NCBI GenBank assembly: GCA_028023455.1
Contig: JAQFVV010000141.1
Coordinates: forward strand, 2,339,843-2,403,842
Length of the DNA stretch: 64,000 nucleotides
Source: Epiperipatus broadwayi
Taxonomy: Eukaryota > Onychophora > Udeonychophora > Euonychophora > Peripatidae
Direction of reading: 5' to 3'
Within the stretch, counting starts at the first letter, position 1, and each line of letters begins with the position of its first letter. Of this stretch, positions 11,020 to 22,780 are shown piece after piece. The notes beneath the pieces are model-generated. The model did not search any database and was not told the DNA's origin. It saw only the letters and a list, made by a program, of their open reading frames with translations. A program made the translations under genes and the position numbers.

Positions 11020-12950
11020 TTATAAAAGGTAGAAAGACGGTTGTAGAGGCGCTACAATCACTGATTTGAATAAAATGTTAAAATTCCACCAATAGCAAAA
11101 AATGTTAACTTTAGGAATGTTTTTTTTAAAAAAATCTTTCCAAATAAGAGGAGGTTTGCATGTATCATCTCGCTTATTGATACAATCTGGCCTTTTAAGT
11201 ATCTCAATGGCTTCTCTAATTTTGCATTGGTAGAGATTATCACATCTGGATATGAACCTGGTACTAGAAAAATCAATTTTATGACCTGAATCTATAATAT
11301 GGAGTGAGAGTGCTGATGATGATGAGTGTTGTTTAACTGCATTTGCATGCTCTTCTCTCCTAACACTGATGCGGACGATTACTCATACCTATGTAAGAAG
11401 CTTTACAATTTTTACATGAGATTTGATAGACACCATGAGATTCAAGAGGGATTGAATTCTTAGGCTTGGTTATTATATTGCTGATCTTTTGATGAGTAGA
11501 AAATGCTGTATCTATATTATAGCATTTTAATATATGTCCGATACTGTCTGTAGTTCCTTTTACATATGGAACACAAATCCTAATAGCTGATTTATCATCT
11601 TTTTGTTTCCTATTTTGTCTATTTTGGGCTTGAAATAAGGCTTTTTTTATAAATTTGTAATTATAACTATTTGCTAATAAAACACTATTAATATGATTTA
11701 TTTCTTTTTTCAGATGTGTCTCATCTGAAAGGTTAATTGCTCTATTTAAAAGAGTTTTGGCTACAGAAACTATCTGAGTTGGGTGATGATGAGAATGGAA
11801 ATGCAAATATCTGTATGTGTGTGTATCCTTTCTGTAAATAGAAAAAGATAAACTATTTGGTGTTCTGGTGACTAGAACATCAAGAAAAGAGAGTTTTCCA
11901 TCAGACTCTGTCTCCATTGTAAATTTAATATGAGGATGCATATTATTTAAATGTAAGAAAAAATCATCTAATTTATTTTTTCCATGTTGCCATATGACAA
12001 AAGTGTCATCTATGTATCTGAGCCAAATGAGAGGTTTTAAAGATGATGATTCTAAAGCACGAGTTTCTATATATTCCATGAATAAATCAGCTATTACTCC
12101 TGACATAGGTGAGCCCATAGGAGTACCAAAAACTTGTCTGTAATGCTGTCCATTGTATACAAAATATGTATTTAAGAGACAATGTTTAATTAAAGCAATA
12201 ATATGGTCTGGTAAATTGCAACGTTGTGAGATTATATTTAAAGCTTCATCAATTGGAATGTTTGTAAATAAAGACACGACATCAAAACTGACCAGAATGT
12301 CATTAGCATTAATTTTTAAACTTTTTAAAACAGAAATAAAATGAAGAGAGTTTTTAATATATGATTTAATAGATGGGATTGTAGGTTTAATGAAATCCGA
12401 TACGTATCTGGCTAAAATATGAGTTGGAGAACCTATTGCACTTACTATTGGACGAAGGGGGGTATCTGGTTTGTGAATTTTTGGAAGTCCATAAAATTTT
12501 GGACAGACACAAGATTTTTCACGAGGGATTATTTTATTTTTTATCTCTGTTTCAATAGGTGATTTATTAATAATAGCTTTTGTTGTTTTTTCCAAATACG
12601 TAGTATGATCTCTTTTTGATAGTTTATAAGTTTTATCATTAAGCAGATCTAAAATTTTATTATGGTAAATGTCACGATCCATTACAACTCTGGCATTACC
12701 TTTATCAGCTGGAAGTACAACAATTGATTTGTTCGATTTTATATTGTTTAATGCTTGTCTTTCTTTCTTTGAAATATTATTTTTAGGAAGCTTAGCTTTT
12801 TTAAAAATATTACATATCTCAGCTCTAGCCAAATCAGCCGATGTAGAATCAATTTTATCGAGAGCTGATTCAACATTACAAACAATTTTCTCAAAAAGTG
12901 TCCGGGAAGGTGTTAAAGCAAAATTGAAATTTTTTTCTAAAACCGAAATG
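11020..12950 (-). pseudogene. PLE2 RT-GIY-YIG polyprotein with one frameshift
   Basis: Reading starts at the junction (about 12950) with the PLE N-terminal block NFNFALTP and is open to about 11375. RT blocks seen: LPADKGNA, PKFYGLPKIHKPDTPLRPIV, FDVVSLFTNIP, GTPMGSPMSG and the catalytic RYIDDT. The nuclease begins GVYQISCKNCKASYIGMSNR. One extra base near 11371-11378 (CGTCCGC where the sister copy has CGTCAC) then shifts the frame. The correct continuation, with IDSGHKIDF and IREAIEILKRPDCINK, runs to a stop at 11020. Most of the RT is intact, so this is a young but inactivated copy. The 5' end is truncated at the inverted junction. A sequencing indel cannot be excluded. Confidence 0.9.
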
Positions 12951-13286
12951 TCAAGCCCAAAATAGACAAAATAGGAAACAAAAAGATGATAAATCAGCTA
13001 TTAGGATTTGTGTTCCATATGTAAAAGAAATTACAGACAGTATTGGACATATATTGAAATGCTATAATATAGATACAGCTTTTTCTACTCATCAGAAGAT
13101 CAGCAATATAATAACCAAGCCTAAGGATTCAATCCCTCTTGAATCTCATGGTGTCTATCAAATCTCATGTAAAAATTGTAAAGCTTCTTACATAGATATG
13201 AGTAATCGTCACATCAGTGTTAGGAGAGATGAGCATGCTAATGCAGTTAATCAACACTCATCATCATCAGCACTCTCACTCCATAC
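12951..13286 (+). pseudogene. PLE2 plus-strand copy, first part (end of RT to GIY-YIG)
   Basis: This starts at TCAAGCCCAAAATAGAC, which corresponds to about 11624-11640 in reverse on the minus copy, so the two copies meet head to head. It encodes the linker before the nuclease and the GIY-YIG start (GVYQISCKNC), but the YIG motif reads SYIDMSN, with glycine changed to aspartate. It is interrupted at 13286 by the insertion 13287-16353 and resumes at 16358. It lacks all RT motifs. Confidence 0.88.
13283..13286 (+). repeat. Target-site duplication ATAC, left
   Basis: ATAC precedes the TG of the inserted element. The same four bases follow its terminal CA at 16354-16357, and removing the insert plus one copy restores PLE2 sequence (CTCCATAC then TATAGATTC). 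Confidence 0.85.
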
Positions 13287-13320
13287 TGAAACGATAACTT
13301 TCCAAGCCCCTATCGTTTCA
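13287..13320 (+). repeat. Terminal hairpin at start of the inserted element
   Basis: TGAAACGATA and TATCGTTTCA form a perfect 10-bp inverted repeat around a 14-base loop at the very first bases of the element. Confidence 0.85.
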
Positions 13321-15871
13321 CCATCAAACCTAATGACACTCTCATCTGTGCTAAGTTCGAACCTATTTAAATGTTAATAAATATAAAATTCGTTCATGTC
13401 TGTATAAACAGTATTATATATTTACGTGCGAACCAACGCTATAATTAGATAGGATTAGTAAAATTATAGCGTACTAAAGTTATTTAATATTTCTAAAAAT
13501 GTTTATTATATTATTTAAGTTAAGAGTAAATTATTAATTTTGTTGTTTAATATTGTAATTTCGTATGTGGATATATAATCTGTGCTATATAGAAGGACAT
13601 GATTTAAAATATGTAAAAGCCATTATCTAAAAATAATATTAAATGTCTTTAAAAATTGTTAAAAGATTTCTTGTTTTAAATATATTACAGGGAAAAGTTT
13701 CTCGAAAATATATTTAAAAGCTATATCAAAATATGTTTGTAAATTATTTTAATAAATATGTTAAAAATGTTTTCGTTTTAAAAAAAAAATGTTAAAAAGT
13801 TGTTTTTAAATAGAAAGAGTTTCTATTATATGTAAGATTAAAAATAAAAGCTGGTCAAGTAATTAAAAGATTTTTGATTGTAAACAAGTGTCATTAACGA
13901 CCACACCTGGAATTCGTAAAAAGTAAAACTAGTTCAAAATTTACTAATTAAAATCTCCTTAGATAAGAGTAAGTTATTTTAAAATCTAAATTGGACAATT
14001 GTTTGCAACGAAAAATCTTAATTATAATAGCTTATGGAATGTTTCTAACATAAGTTATCTAAGATTTTAAAAATCTGGATTGTAAAATTGAAAAATATTT
14101 AATAAAATTCCTGAGTTTAGTGAGTCTTGAGGCGATAGATTCCGATAAGGAAAAGAGATAAATACTCTGTATTTTTAACAAGAGAGGCATATTGTTAGAG
14201 AAAGAGAGCCATATTGTTAGTGAGAATTGCAGCCAGTCTTCACAATTGTTAATGTTTAACATGTCCGGCTAAAAGCGGGCATCTTGTTGCTGTTACTCCG
14301 CGGGAGAACGGGGTTTCTCTCGTCGAAGTGCCTAAACTACCATCATGCTGATAGAAGAGACGAGCCTAACATAATGGGAAAGATGATGCCACCCAGTCAA
14401 ACTAAACCAAACCAACAGCCAAGAACTTGCAGATAAATCATACCAATACCATTTTATTTTTCAAACCACAGAGCTCTGTGTAACTCTGTGTAATTCTGTG
14501 TAATTCTAAATGTAATAATATCTATCTAAGTTAGCTAACTTTCTTTTTAAAATAATGATAAAGCTAAATGTAATCAAAACTTAAAATCCATTTAATATTT
14601 TAAATACGTCAATTACTATCAAAATTTAATGTGTTAATGTTTAAATAATCTGACTTATTTATATTTTCCATTCACTTCAAAGTAAATTATTTAGTTTAAA
14701 GTTATATCACTGCGGTTGTGACTATATTTCTTTGCTTATTTTAATTAAATGCTTTTATAATTTATATGCCAATATTTCAAAACAGCGGGCACTTAATTTC
14801 ATCTTTTTAAGATATTATTTGAAAATCTTCGCGTAATTTGTTTATAGCATCAACTTTCTGCCCTGTTTCGAAATCCTATTTTTATTTATTATTTAAATGA
14901 TTTAATATGCGAAATGTGGCTCTTTTGATCAACCAGTTAAAAACTTAACCTTATAGTTTTATTTAGAATTAAATTTAGCCTTGATCATAGTTATAAGTAT
15001 ATTTGACATTTAAATTCTTAAGTCCATAGAAATATACTTTCCCTCCTTAAATATTTTTTATCTATAAGTAACTTAATAGATGGAACATGTCAAAGTACAG
15101 ATGTAATAATATTCCCTTTAGTAGCATAGACATTTATTATCAGGCTACGCAAGAATTGGTCCCAATTTGATAGAGCTAATATGCTATTAACTTGTATTTC
15201 ATAGTATGAAATATACTATTCTTTGCTTGGCGGATGTGATATTATTTTATAAAAATATTCTCATTTTGCTGCTATACGTAATATACGTATCTCAAGATGG
15301 AGCCACGGCATTGCCAGCACATCTTCTCTTATAGGGTACAGCAGTAGCGAAGCCTGAGCCAAGGCCAGGTTAGCACATAATTCCCCCACCATTCCTGAAC
15401 ACAAATGTTCCTTTTCACGCAGCATTGCGATCGGTTACAGGGTACCGGCGTTTGTCGCAAGAACCCTGAAGTTATTTCATCCATCCGCAGAGCAACTTTT
15501 CCTATTATTGTTTACCTGTGCCATAGCACATTGGTAAAATCTTATTTCAGCCAACTCTCCCACCTTAACATAACGCTTTCAGCATTCTGAAAATTTTCTC
15601 TCGAAAGCCATGTTCGATCGATCATTACTTGAGCTGGTTTATGCGCTCGTTATTAAATTATAGTGTATATTTTAGTAAATGAATTCATGATCAAAGTTTA
15701 ATATAATTATTTATATACCAGCCACAAGTGTAATAGGATTTGGCTTATCGAAATTTATAGACATAATGTAGTGATTAATTATGTATCAATTGTAAACAAT
15801 TCATAAGATGGGCATATGTTAAACCCCTCTATGAAATTTAATGATTACTTATGTAAAGTGATTTTGAATTG

Positions 15872-15970
15872 TATATAAAAAGAGAATGTGTTCTCTTATC
15901 CACCCAATGTTTGATATATTCGACGCTGAAATGTGTAAAACTTATCAATTTCATGCCAATTGTAAATAAA
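15872..15970 (+). promoter_or_regulatory. TATA box and poly(A) signal of the solo LTR
   Basis: TATATAAAA at about 15872-15880 and AATAAA at 15965-15970. Their spacing fits an LTR R region. There is no direct evidence of use. Confidence 0.5.
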
Positions 15971-16353
15971 TATATAATTAATTTAATGTATTTCATTCTC
16001 TGTTTCGTTATTGATCTAATTCAATCCAATTCTAATTACTATTTATAATCTATATATGTGAAAACTATGCATTAAGTTAAATTAAATTTAGTGATATTTT
16101 AGTCAATTAAGAACCTTTCTTTTAATTATCAGAGTCTTATTGCTTCTCCGTGACCTATGTCGGCCATGTGGAAAGAGGTATACTACATATAATTTCGAGG
16201 TGGTCATTCGTAGGGTCTTGAGTCTTGGAATCCTGGCTTATGAGTTGAAGTGTGGTCGGACTCGGGATGTCACAGTCCTAGTCTGGTCAGCTTTGGTCTC
16301 TTTTGCTTGGATTCTGAATTCTGTTACGCGAATGTACAAACTTGACTGTTACA

Positions 16354-16357
16354 ATAC
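16354..16357 (+). repeat. Target-site duplication ATAC, right
   Basis: Matches 13283-13286 exactly. Confidence 0.85.
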
Positions 16358-16709
16358 TATAGATTCAGGTCATAAAATTGATTTTTCTTGTACCAGGATC
16401 ATATCCAGATATGATAATCTCTACCAATGCAAAATTAGAGAAGCCATTGAGATACTTAAAAGGCCAGATTGTATTAATAAGTGAGATGATACATGCAAAC
16501 TTCCTCTTATTTGAAAAGATTTTTTTAAAAAACATTCCTAAATTTATCATTTTTGCTATTGGTAGAATTTTAACATTTTATTCAAATCAGTGATTGTAGC
16601 GCCTCTATAACTGTCTTTCTACCTTTTATAACTCTGTGGATGGCTTGTGTGACCAAGTCGAAATGTCAGTATATTAATATTAAAAGTTTGTAACACAGAT
16701 GAACCCGCA
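16358..16709 (+). pseudogene. PLE2 plus-strand copy, second part (end of nuclease and 3' terminus)
   Basis: This continues exactly where 13286 stopped: IDSGHKIDF, then IREAIEILKRPDCINK, followed by stop codons in the tail that the minus copy reads through. The terminal block (CTGTGGATGG, stem GGCTTG/CAAGTC, GAAATGTC) follows at about 16632-16670, then AACACAGATGAACCCGCA, and the element ends at an AT tract at 16710. Confidence 0.88.
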
Positions 16710-16727
16710 ATATATATATATATATAT
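16710..16727. repeat. (AT)n tract
   Basis: Perfect AT run at the 3' end of PLE2. Confidence 0.9.
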
Positions 16728-16762
16728 CCTCATTAGCTTTAACTGAATAGCCAAATTTATAG
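16728..16762 (+). repeat. Short dispersed repeat following an AT tract, copy 1
   Basis: TCCTCATTAGCTTTAACTGAATA follows the AT tract directly, and the same sequence follows the AT tract at 20117. Similarity continues for a few more bases. The AT tract therefore belongs to a dispersed repeat edge. Confidence 0.75.
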
Positions 16763-19627
16763 TAATGTGCATGTAGAAAAGGTAAACCAAAAATCATCAT
16801 CACATTTTTATATAATCATAAATGAAGCTGTAGGGCATCCAAGTTCAAACCCTACCAGATCAAAATCTTAAACACTTTAGACAAAGAATGGGTCAACAAT
16901 TACATGCTTTACTTGTTTGTATGCTGATAGAAAGGTAATACACACATTTAAACTATTTAATATTTAATTTTTCTTTAAAAAGCAAAGTTATAATGCATAC
17001 ATATAGGCAATGTATGTGTAAATTATTTTATTGTTGTATATTTCAAATATTAAACATTTTAACTTTCTTTAAAACTAACCTATGCTTGATCAATTCTAAT
17101 ATTTTATTCTATACTTTTATTTTGCTTTTCTTTAATTATAATTGGGATTTAAAAGTTACAGACTTAATTAAATAATTGGGTTATAATTACTAAGCTAGCA
17201 ATTATATTATTTAAGGTTAGTTTATGAATGATTTGAAAGAATGAAGGATGTGTGTACATTACATACAAAATTTTACATTTCCTAAATATTGAAAGAAAAG
17301 GAAGTATTAAATCTGTTAAATTATTTTTTTTTGTACAATTGTTTGTTAAAAGAGGAAATCTGTTTAATCAGATATCGATCTTTGTAGCAATTTTGTTTTT
17401 GTAAATGATTGTTTCACTTTGGAAACTTATAATGAGTCAGAACTATAATTTTTGAAATTGTCTTATCAAGATCTAAAGAAGGAAGCTCAAAGATTTGAAG
17501 TGTTACCTGGATGTTAAAAAGAAAAAAAAAAACAAAAGAAAGGAAATAAGAATTGAGTCTATTTTTTTTTTTAAACAAAAGTGTCTGGAAAAAGGATTAA
17601 ACTTTTCAGTTGAAAAATAATATAGTTGAAAATAAATTAGAGATCTAATTAAAACAAATTTGTCCAAAAATAGCAAGTGATGCTATCTCTGATTGGTTAA
17701 GGTAGCTAAAAATTGGATATAAAAAGCTGTTTTGAATTATTATTAAGATTATTATTGTGATTGATTCAGATTATTAAACTATCAAATTTGAATGTTGAAA
17801 ATATAAGAAATGGCGGGCTAGAAAAATTATATGTATATTCCATTTGCCGGACCATCTGGGGAAGCTGCACATCACATAGGAAAGAAAAGATGTGTCTAAA
17901 ATAATATTCTACACCTTTCAACTGACCAGATAAATAAGATGTTTTTAATAGAAGGAAGAAAGCATTCACCTGCATTCAAAGAAGATGAATTAATCTACTG
18001 ATAAATATTAATAATCAAGTCCAATTAATTGTTCCAACAACTGATTTTAAACTCAAGAAAATTTATAAATGTGAAAACAACTGCTGTATTTCATCCACAT
18101 GCGTGACAGGAAGAGAAGAAAAATTAATATAATGATTTCCAAATTGTCCACTAAAGCAAATAACCTCAATAGAGTCATCATCATTAAATAGTTATACACC
18201 TCAAGAAAGAGATTGTTCCCACATAGTAGCTGCAGAAATATAGACAAGTTTGAACCCTTGGAAATTCGCCACAAACAAAAGATCGGTAATATGACTTTTT
18301 ATATCTATTTTCTTTATGATATCAGTCTTAATAAACATTTTAGCAATAAAGTGGTATATTTTTATTTAAAGAACTTTTAAAGACTATTCAGATCGATTAA
18401 AACAAGAATGTCTTACTAATAATAACTTTGAGCTTCATAAATGATCTTGAATGAATAAAAATGATTTGTTTATTAATTTTACAATATTAATATGTAAAAC
18501 AATTTTTTTTTATTTTATTTTTTTTTTTTTATGGTATTATGATTTTAGTTTTAACTGATATATTGTTGTTATTTTGTTTTTAATAATATTTTGTTATTAT
18601 GGGATAAAACACGCACATACATAATGATATTTTATATGTGTATAATTGCAATTGAATGTGGAGTAACAAGTGGTTAAAATATTAGATTAGTTTGTTTCAT
18701 TAAGTATAGCATTTCAGAGGTAGAAGAGAGGGGGGAGAAAATAATTTAAAACTTGTTTCTAAAACTTGCTCTTTCAATTTTACTAACATTTCTATTTATA
18801 TTCTATTTACATGTTGGATTTTAAAGTATGTGTGCCAATGAGCAGATAATATTTTTTTTTAAATACTTTTCTCATGGAGTGAAAATCATGGTCAATGTGA
18901 CGTCCAACTTAATACAAAATACATTTGAAGGGAAAGGGGGAAGAACTTAAAATTAATCTGAGGATTGTTATATAATCAATTATTATTATTATTTATGTCA
19001 ATTTTCATATTTATCTAGAAATTTTTATGTATATGTTAGAACTGTAGTAATAAATATTAGTTTGTTTTATTAAACGAGGCGTATATATTTCATTAAGTGT
19101 AGTCTTGCTTAAGTGTGATTATTCATCATCATCAATGGTTGAATATTAGTTATTTAAGATATAAGTGAATATGCTAAAATTAAGCAATCATTATGAATTT
19201 TTTTATAAAATTTAGTTTTATGTTTAGGCTTAGTCCTAGAGCTGTAGTTGAAACCCTTGTCATTATCGTTATTATTATCATCATCATCATCATCATCAAC
19301 GTTTTAATTAATGAGCTGTTTAACTGTTTAAAGGCCATAAATAAATATTGATTTTATAATATTTAGTGATCTCTTAGTATTATTATAACCACATCCCATC
19401 ATCTATTTCATGCAAGGATGAGTGAATTGCCATCCTAAATTCGTTATATATAATCTGAGCTAGTGAACTTATAAAATATTGAAACACATTTGTTATGTTA
19501 AGATCTGAGAAATGATTTATGTTCAATGAACTCCACTGTGGTTTAAAGATGTTTTACTTTTACCTAAATATTAGTGCTTATAGTGATATGGCTCAAAAAG
19601 CAAAATCTTCCATTTTATTATAAATAA
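16763..19627. other. No gene seen
   Basis: AT-rich DNA with several short ORFs lacking domains (for example 16993-17175, and 17766-17975 and 18053-18274 on the minus strand). A short TCA/ATC trinucleotide run lies near 19270-19300. GTTCAAACCC near 16850 resembles a tRNA B box but has no tRNA around it. Confidence 0.5.
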
Positions 19628-19725
19628 AGTACCAAGAAGGGATTCAAACCCGGTACATGTAAAAGGTTATCAGATATAACCGTGTCTAGATTCAGATAAT
19701 CTAGTGGCGCCCTGCTAGACTATAT
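19628..19725 (-). repeat. Possible tRNA-derived SINE head
   Basis: On the minus strand GGTTTGAATCCC matches the RNA polymerase III B box (GGTTCGANTCC) with one change. An A-box-like TAGCAGGGCGCC lies about 60 bases upstream. The fold does not look like a functional tRNA. Confidence 0.35.
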
Positions 19726-20085
19726 TCACTTAGTATTTGTTTAAACATGCACTTAACATCAAACCAAGGAATGAAAGTGGATAAAACCTACTGCCTGTAT
19801 ACCTGAGTTATATTTTATTGAATTACTAGTGTACTCACTTCACATGATTTCCTCACGTGATTTCATATAATACATTGCTATAATAATTTACTTAATATCT
19901 TGATATTTGAACCTTTACATAAATTTTGATATTTGGACTCCTTTAAATATTTCTTTGAGTAACTTTATTTATGTTACAATGGCTTATAATTCTTGATAGT
20001 GTTATATTTTGAACCTTTACTTATGATCATTCTGTGGACTACTCAGGTATGGTAATATCTTTTTTTTTGATTCATTTTATTGGTT

Positions 20086-20088
<3 letters not shown>

Positions 20089-20116
<28 letters not shown>
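20089..20116. repeat. (AT)n tract after GGTTACA
   Basis: Perfect AT run bounded on the left by TTGGTTACA and on the right by the dispersed repeat CCTCATTAGC. Confidence 0.9.
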
Positions 20117-20150
20117 CCTCATTAGCTTTAACTGAATATCAAATTTTTTA
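20117..20150 (+). repeat. Short dispersed repeat following an AT tract, copy 2
   Basis: Shares TCCTCATTAGCTTTAACTGAATA with 16728. The sequences diverge after about 30 bases. Confidence 0.75.
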
Positions 20151-20614
20151 AACTTAATGTTACATATATTTCCATAAGCTATGTATGGTTGTATTTGCAA
20201 CTTGCCTATATATATTGTAATAGTCAGAATCATATGATCAGCCAACAAGATTCAGAGACCTAGCAAAAGTACTTCAGACCCAGTATGTTCGGGATATGGT
20301 AGTCACGGAACAGTACTAAGCTTTGACCTATTTGCCAGTGCTCCAAAATCTCCACTGTCCAACCAACTCTCCTGATGCTACTAATGGTCATCGTTTTTCT
20401 TCAGTCCTGGTGTTCAGGATAGAAACAAGGACTTTCCATTCAAACTTACCTATCCTGCACTAGACTTTATTAATTTAATCTAAGATACTCACTAAATAGT
20501 TTGATATAGCTCAAAATATTATTTTTTTAATATTCCATAGGTTTTGGATAAATACATATATGACTTAATCAAGTGTGGATGTGTTTGAGTGGATATGATG
20601 AACCAGGGAATGAC
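20151..20614. other. No gene seen; less AT-rich patch
   Basis: The stretch 20240-20460 is noticeably richer in G+C than its neighbours, suggesting an old coding or repeat remnant, but no frame gives a recognisable protein. Confidence 0.3.
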
Positions 20615-20622
20615 ATGACAAT

Positions 20623-20658
<36 letters not shown>

Positions 20659-20666
20659 ATTGTCAT
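20615..20666. repeat. AT-centred palindrome 1
   Basis: ATGACAATGG and CCATTGTCAT are perfect 10-base inverted arms around a pure TA tract. Confidence 0.95.
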
Positions 20667-20670
20667 ATAT

Positions 20671-20676
20671 ATAAGT

Positions 20677-20720
<44 letters not shown>

Positions 20721-20726
20721 ACTTAT
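20671..20726. repeat. AT-centred palindrome 2
   Basis: ATAAGTTGTG and CACAACTTAT are perfect 10-base inverted arms around a pure TA tract, only five bases after the previous palindrome. Confidence 0.95.
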
Positions 20727-22192
20727 GAACACAATTCATTAGAAAATATAAATAATAATAACCATGTTTGGATCTTATTATGATCCATGTATGGGGTTAC
20801 ATTTAAACCAAAAAATAATAATTACTATATTTGATTATCAGTTATTGATAATGGTACAGAATTTAGATATCACTAGGATAAATATATGATTTTTACAAAG
20901 AATTACAATATTCAACCATAAGTTATTTATAAAGGTACAGTATTTAGATATTGCTGGGATAAATATATGATTTTACCAAGAATTACAATATTCAAACATA
21001 AGTTATTTACAAAAGAAAAGAAGTTATTGAAAAGATTTTTGTTTCACAAACCATGTGGTTTAATGAAAGAATTAAGAACAATAGTATAATTAATTAGATT
21101 CAAGAAAGCTGAACTTAGAGAGGACATATATGGCTGTGACTGCCACGAGTAGGATCATAAAAAGAAGTTAGTAAAAAGAAAAAAGTTTATAATTGAAAAA
21201 TCATGAACAGGCTGGGGTAGAAGATCAGAATGGGCCATGCTATGCCATCCATCCTGCGGAGAGACTACCGTCAATGTAAATGTAGGAGTGAAGCCCTTCT
21301 TTAAACTATGAAAAGAACAGCCTTCATCGGACTCCATTGATTGCCTTATGGAAATTGACCAAAGTAAGAAATCCTTTAATGGTACAGTGCTGCATGAAGC
21401 CAGTGAAAAATTGCTAATAATCTACACCCAGGTGAGATAAACAAGGTAAACCAAACATTTTCGTAAGTGATAATAACTATTTTGAATGAAAGCACGTCCT
21501 ACTAAATAATGCATAAAAGGGTTAAAGTAAATGAAGAAAATGTTGAAATAATACCCTGTAAAAATATACACCTTAATAGACAATGCCTGATTGAAATTGT
21601 TTTCAAGCTATGATCTGTATTTTTGTGTATTGCATTTATAAACTTGTGCAAGCGTATTTACATGCAGGTTATTTAATTATTCAGGCACAAACAAATATCC
21701 AATTATGGGATTCTATGGGTTTTGTTTTATTATTTGTTTTATATTAATAAATATTAATTAGTATTATAAATTTAATTGTGTGTGTTAGTGTTAATTTCTT
21801 AGAATAATATTAAAAAGCAAAAAATAGGAAAGCAAACGAATCGTTAATGCGCTACATGCACATTTTTATATGTTCCATCCACCTCTTTCCCATGGTCACC
21901 GACTATTACCCCTGAGTGAGCTAGCCAGAGGTACAAGCTCTAACCACCAGAAATAGATACTCATCCTCTCCCAGCATAATTCTTATTTATTCGTAGGTAA
22001 GATTGGTGCTTGAGGTCATTGTTGATGCTCATAAATATGCTGGGCGAGTAATTAGAGGGCATCACAAAACCAACACACATATATGTGTTCATATTATAAA
22101 TTTTTGTTAAATAAAAGAGCAAAACTTAAGTTTAAAATACGTAATAAGCATATACCACATATATACATGTTTACGCCGGAATAAACCGTTAC
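20727..22192. other. No gene seen
   Basis: Contains an imperfect direct duplication near 20845-20920 and 20920-21000 (AATATATGATTTT followed by AAGAATTACAATATTCAA, twice, about 80 bases apart). The minus-strand open frame at 21155-21337 has no recognisable domain. The stretch ends AAACCGTTACA against the next AT tract, like an LTR-type end. Confidence 0.45.
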
Positions 22193-22209
22193 AATATATA
22201 TATATATAT
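22193..22209. repeat. (AT)n tract after CCGTTACA
   Basis: Short AT run immediately after CCGTTACA. Confidence 0.85.
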
Positions 22210-22745
22210 TATTTTAATTGTCACAAAGAACCTTAATCTAAATCAAATAAAATAATTTTAACACTCATTTATATTTTAAATTTCTTTACCCAGGGTACTG
22301 TGATTATGCAAATACGGAAAGAGGGTAGATTTTTTATACAGATATTTGATTTCTTTTCTCTCTCTCCTTTTTTATTAAATAAATGACATTTTTAACTAAG
22401 CCAGAATTAGACACAATTTAAGAAATTTAACTTTGACTGTTTCTTATTTTACCATTATAAAAATTGTTACCCCTTTCCCACTTTAGATTCGGGATAAAGC
22501 AAACAAATTTATACATAAATTGGTTCAATAGTACAATATCATTTGTCCCCATACTTGACTAGATTGGCATATATCGGCATATCTCAGAATAAAACATATA
22601 AAAGCTGTATTTATCGATTCTATAATAATCTTTTGTTCCACTTAGAATTATACATTACACTCTCTTTTTTTAACCATTAATAAGTAATCTAGTTCTAATT
22701 CAAATTGACTTGTTAAAAACAATAATTAAAAAAAAAACTAAAACA

Positions 22746-22780
<35 letters not shown>

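Larger units (their letters stand above)
10898..12950 (-). mobile_element. Penelope-like element PLE2, minus copy
   Basis: A minus-strand PLE ends at the microsatellite at 10897. From 5' to 3': N-terminal coding block, RT, GIY-YIG, a short 3' UTR, and a terminal block containing a stem GGCTTG/CAAGTC followed by GAAACGTC. Related terminal blocks recur at about 16625-16709 and 26516-26640, so this is a dispersed family. The 5' end is cut at about 12950 by a junction with a plus-strand copy. Confidence 0.9.
13287..16353 (+). mobile_element. 3,067-bp TG...CA element, probable solo LTR, inserted in PLE2
   Basis: Precise ends are fixed by the interrupted PLE2 coding sequence and the 4-bp duplication. 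The element begins TGAAACGATA and ends TGACTGTTACA. Such TG/CA ends and 4-bp duplications are typical of LTR-retrotransposon integration. Near its 3' end are a TATA box (TATATAAAA, about 15872) and AATAAA (15965), about 90 bases apart, followed by about 390 bases to the end, matching U3-R-U5 order. No gag or pol coding is present, so it is best read as a solo LTR, long but possible. Small open frames inside (for example at 15405) show no domain. Confidence 0.7.

Noticed and set aside
11058-11276. Minus-strand open frame starting MIFLVPGSYPD (and its plus copy at 16378)
   Set aside because: It is an off-frame reading of the PLE2 nuclease tail. The true frame carries DSGHKIDF and IREAIEILKRPDCINK.
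12153-12965. Plus-strand open frames within PLE2
   Set aside because: They are antisense shadows of the PLE2 RT frame, which has all the RT motifs on the minus strand.
16140-16484. 114-codon open frame
   Set aside because: It crosses the boundary between the solo LTR and PLE2, so it is an accidental fusion of two elements.
19628-19725. Functional tRNA gene
   Set aside because: A B-box-like sequence is present but no cloverleaf with proper acceptor and anticodon arms can be drawn.
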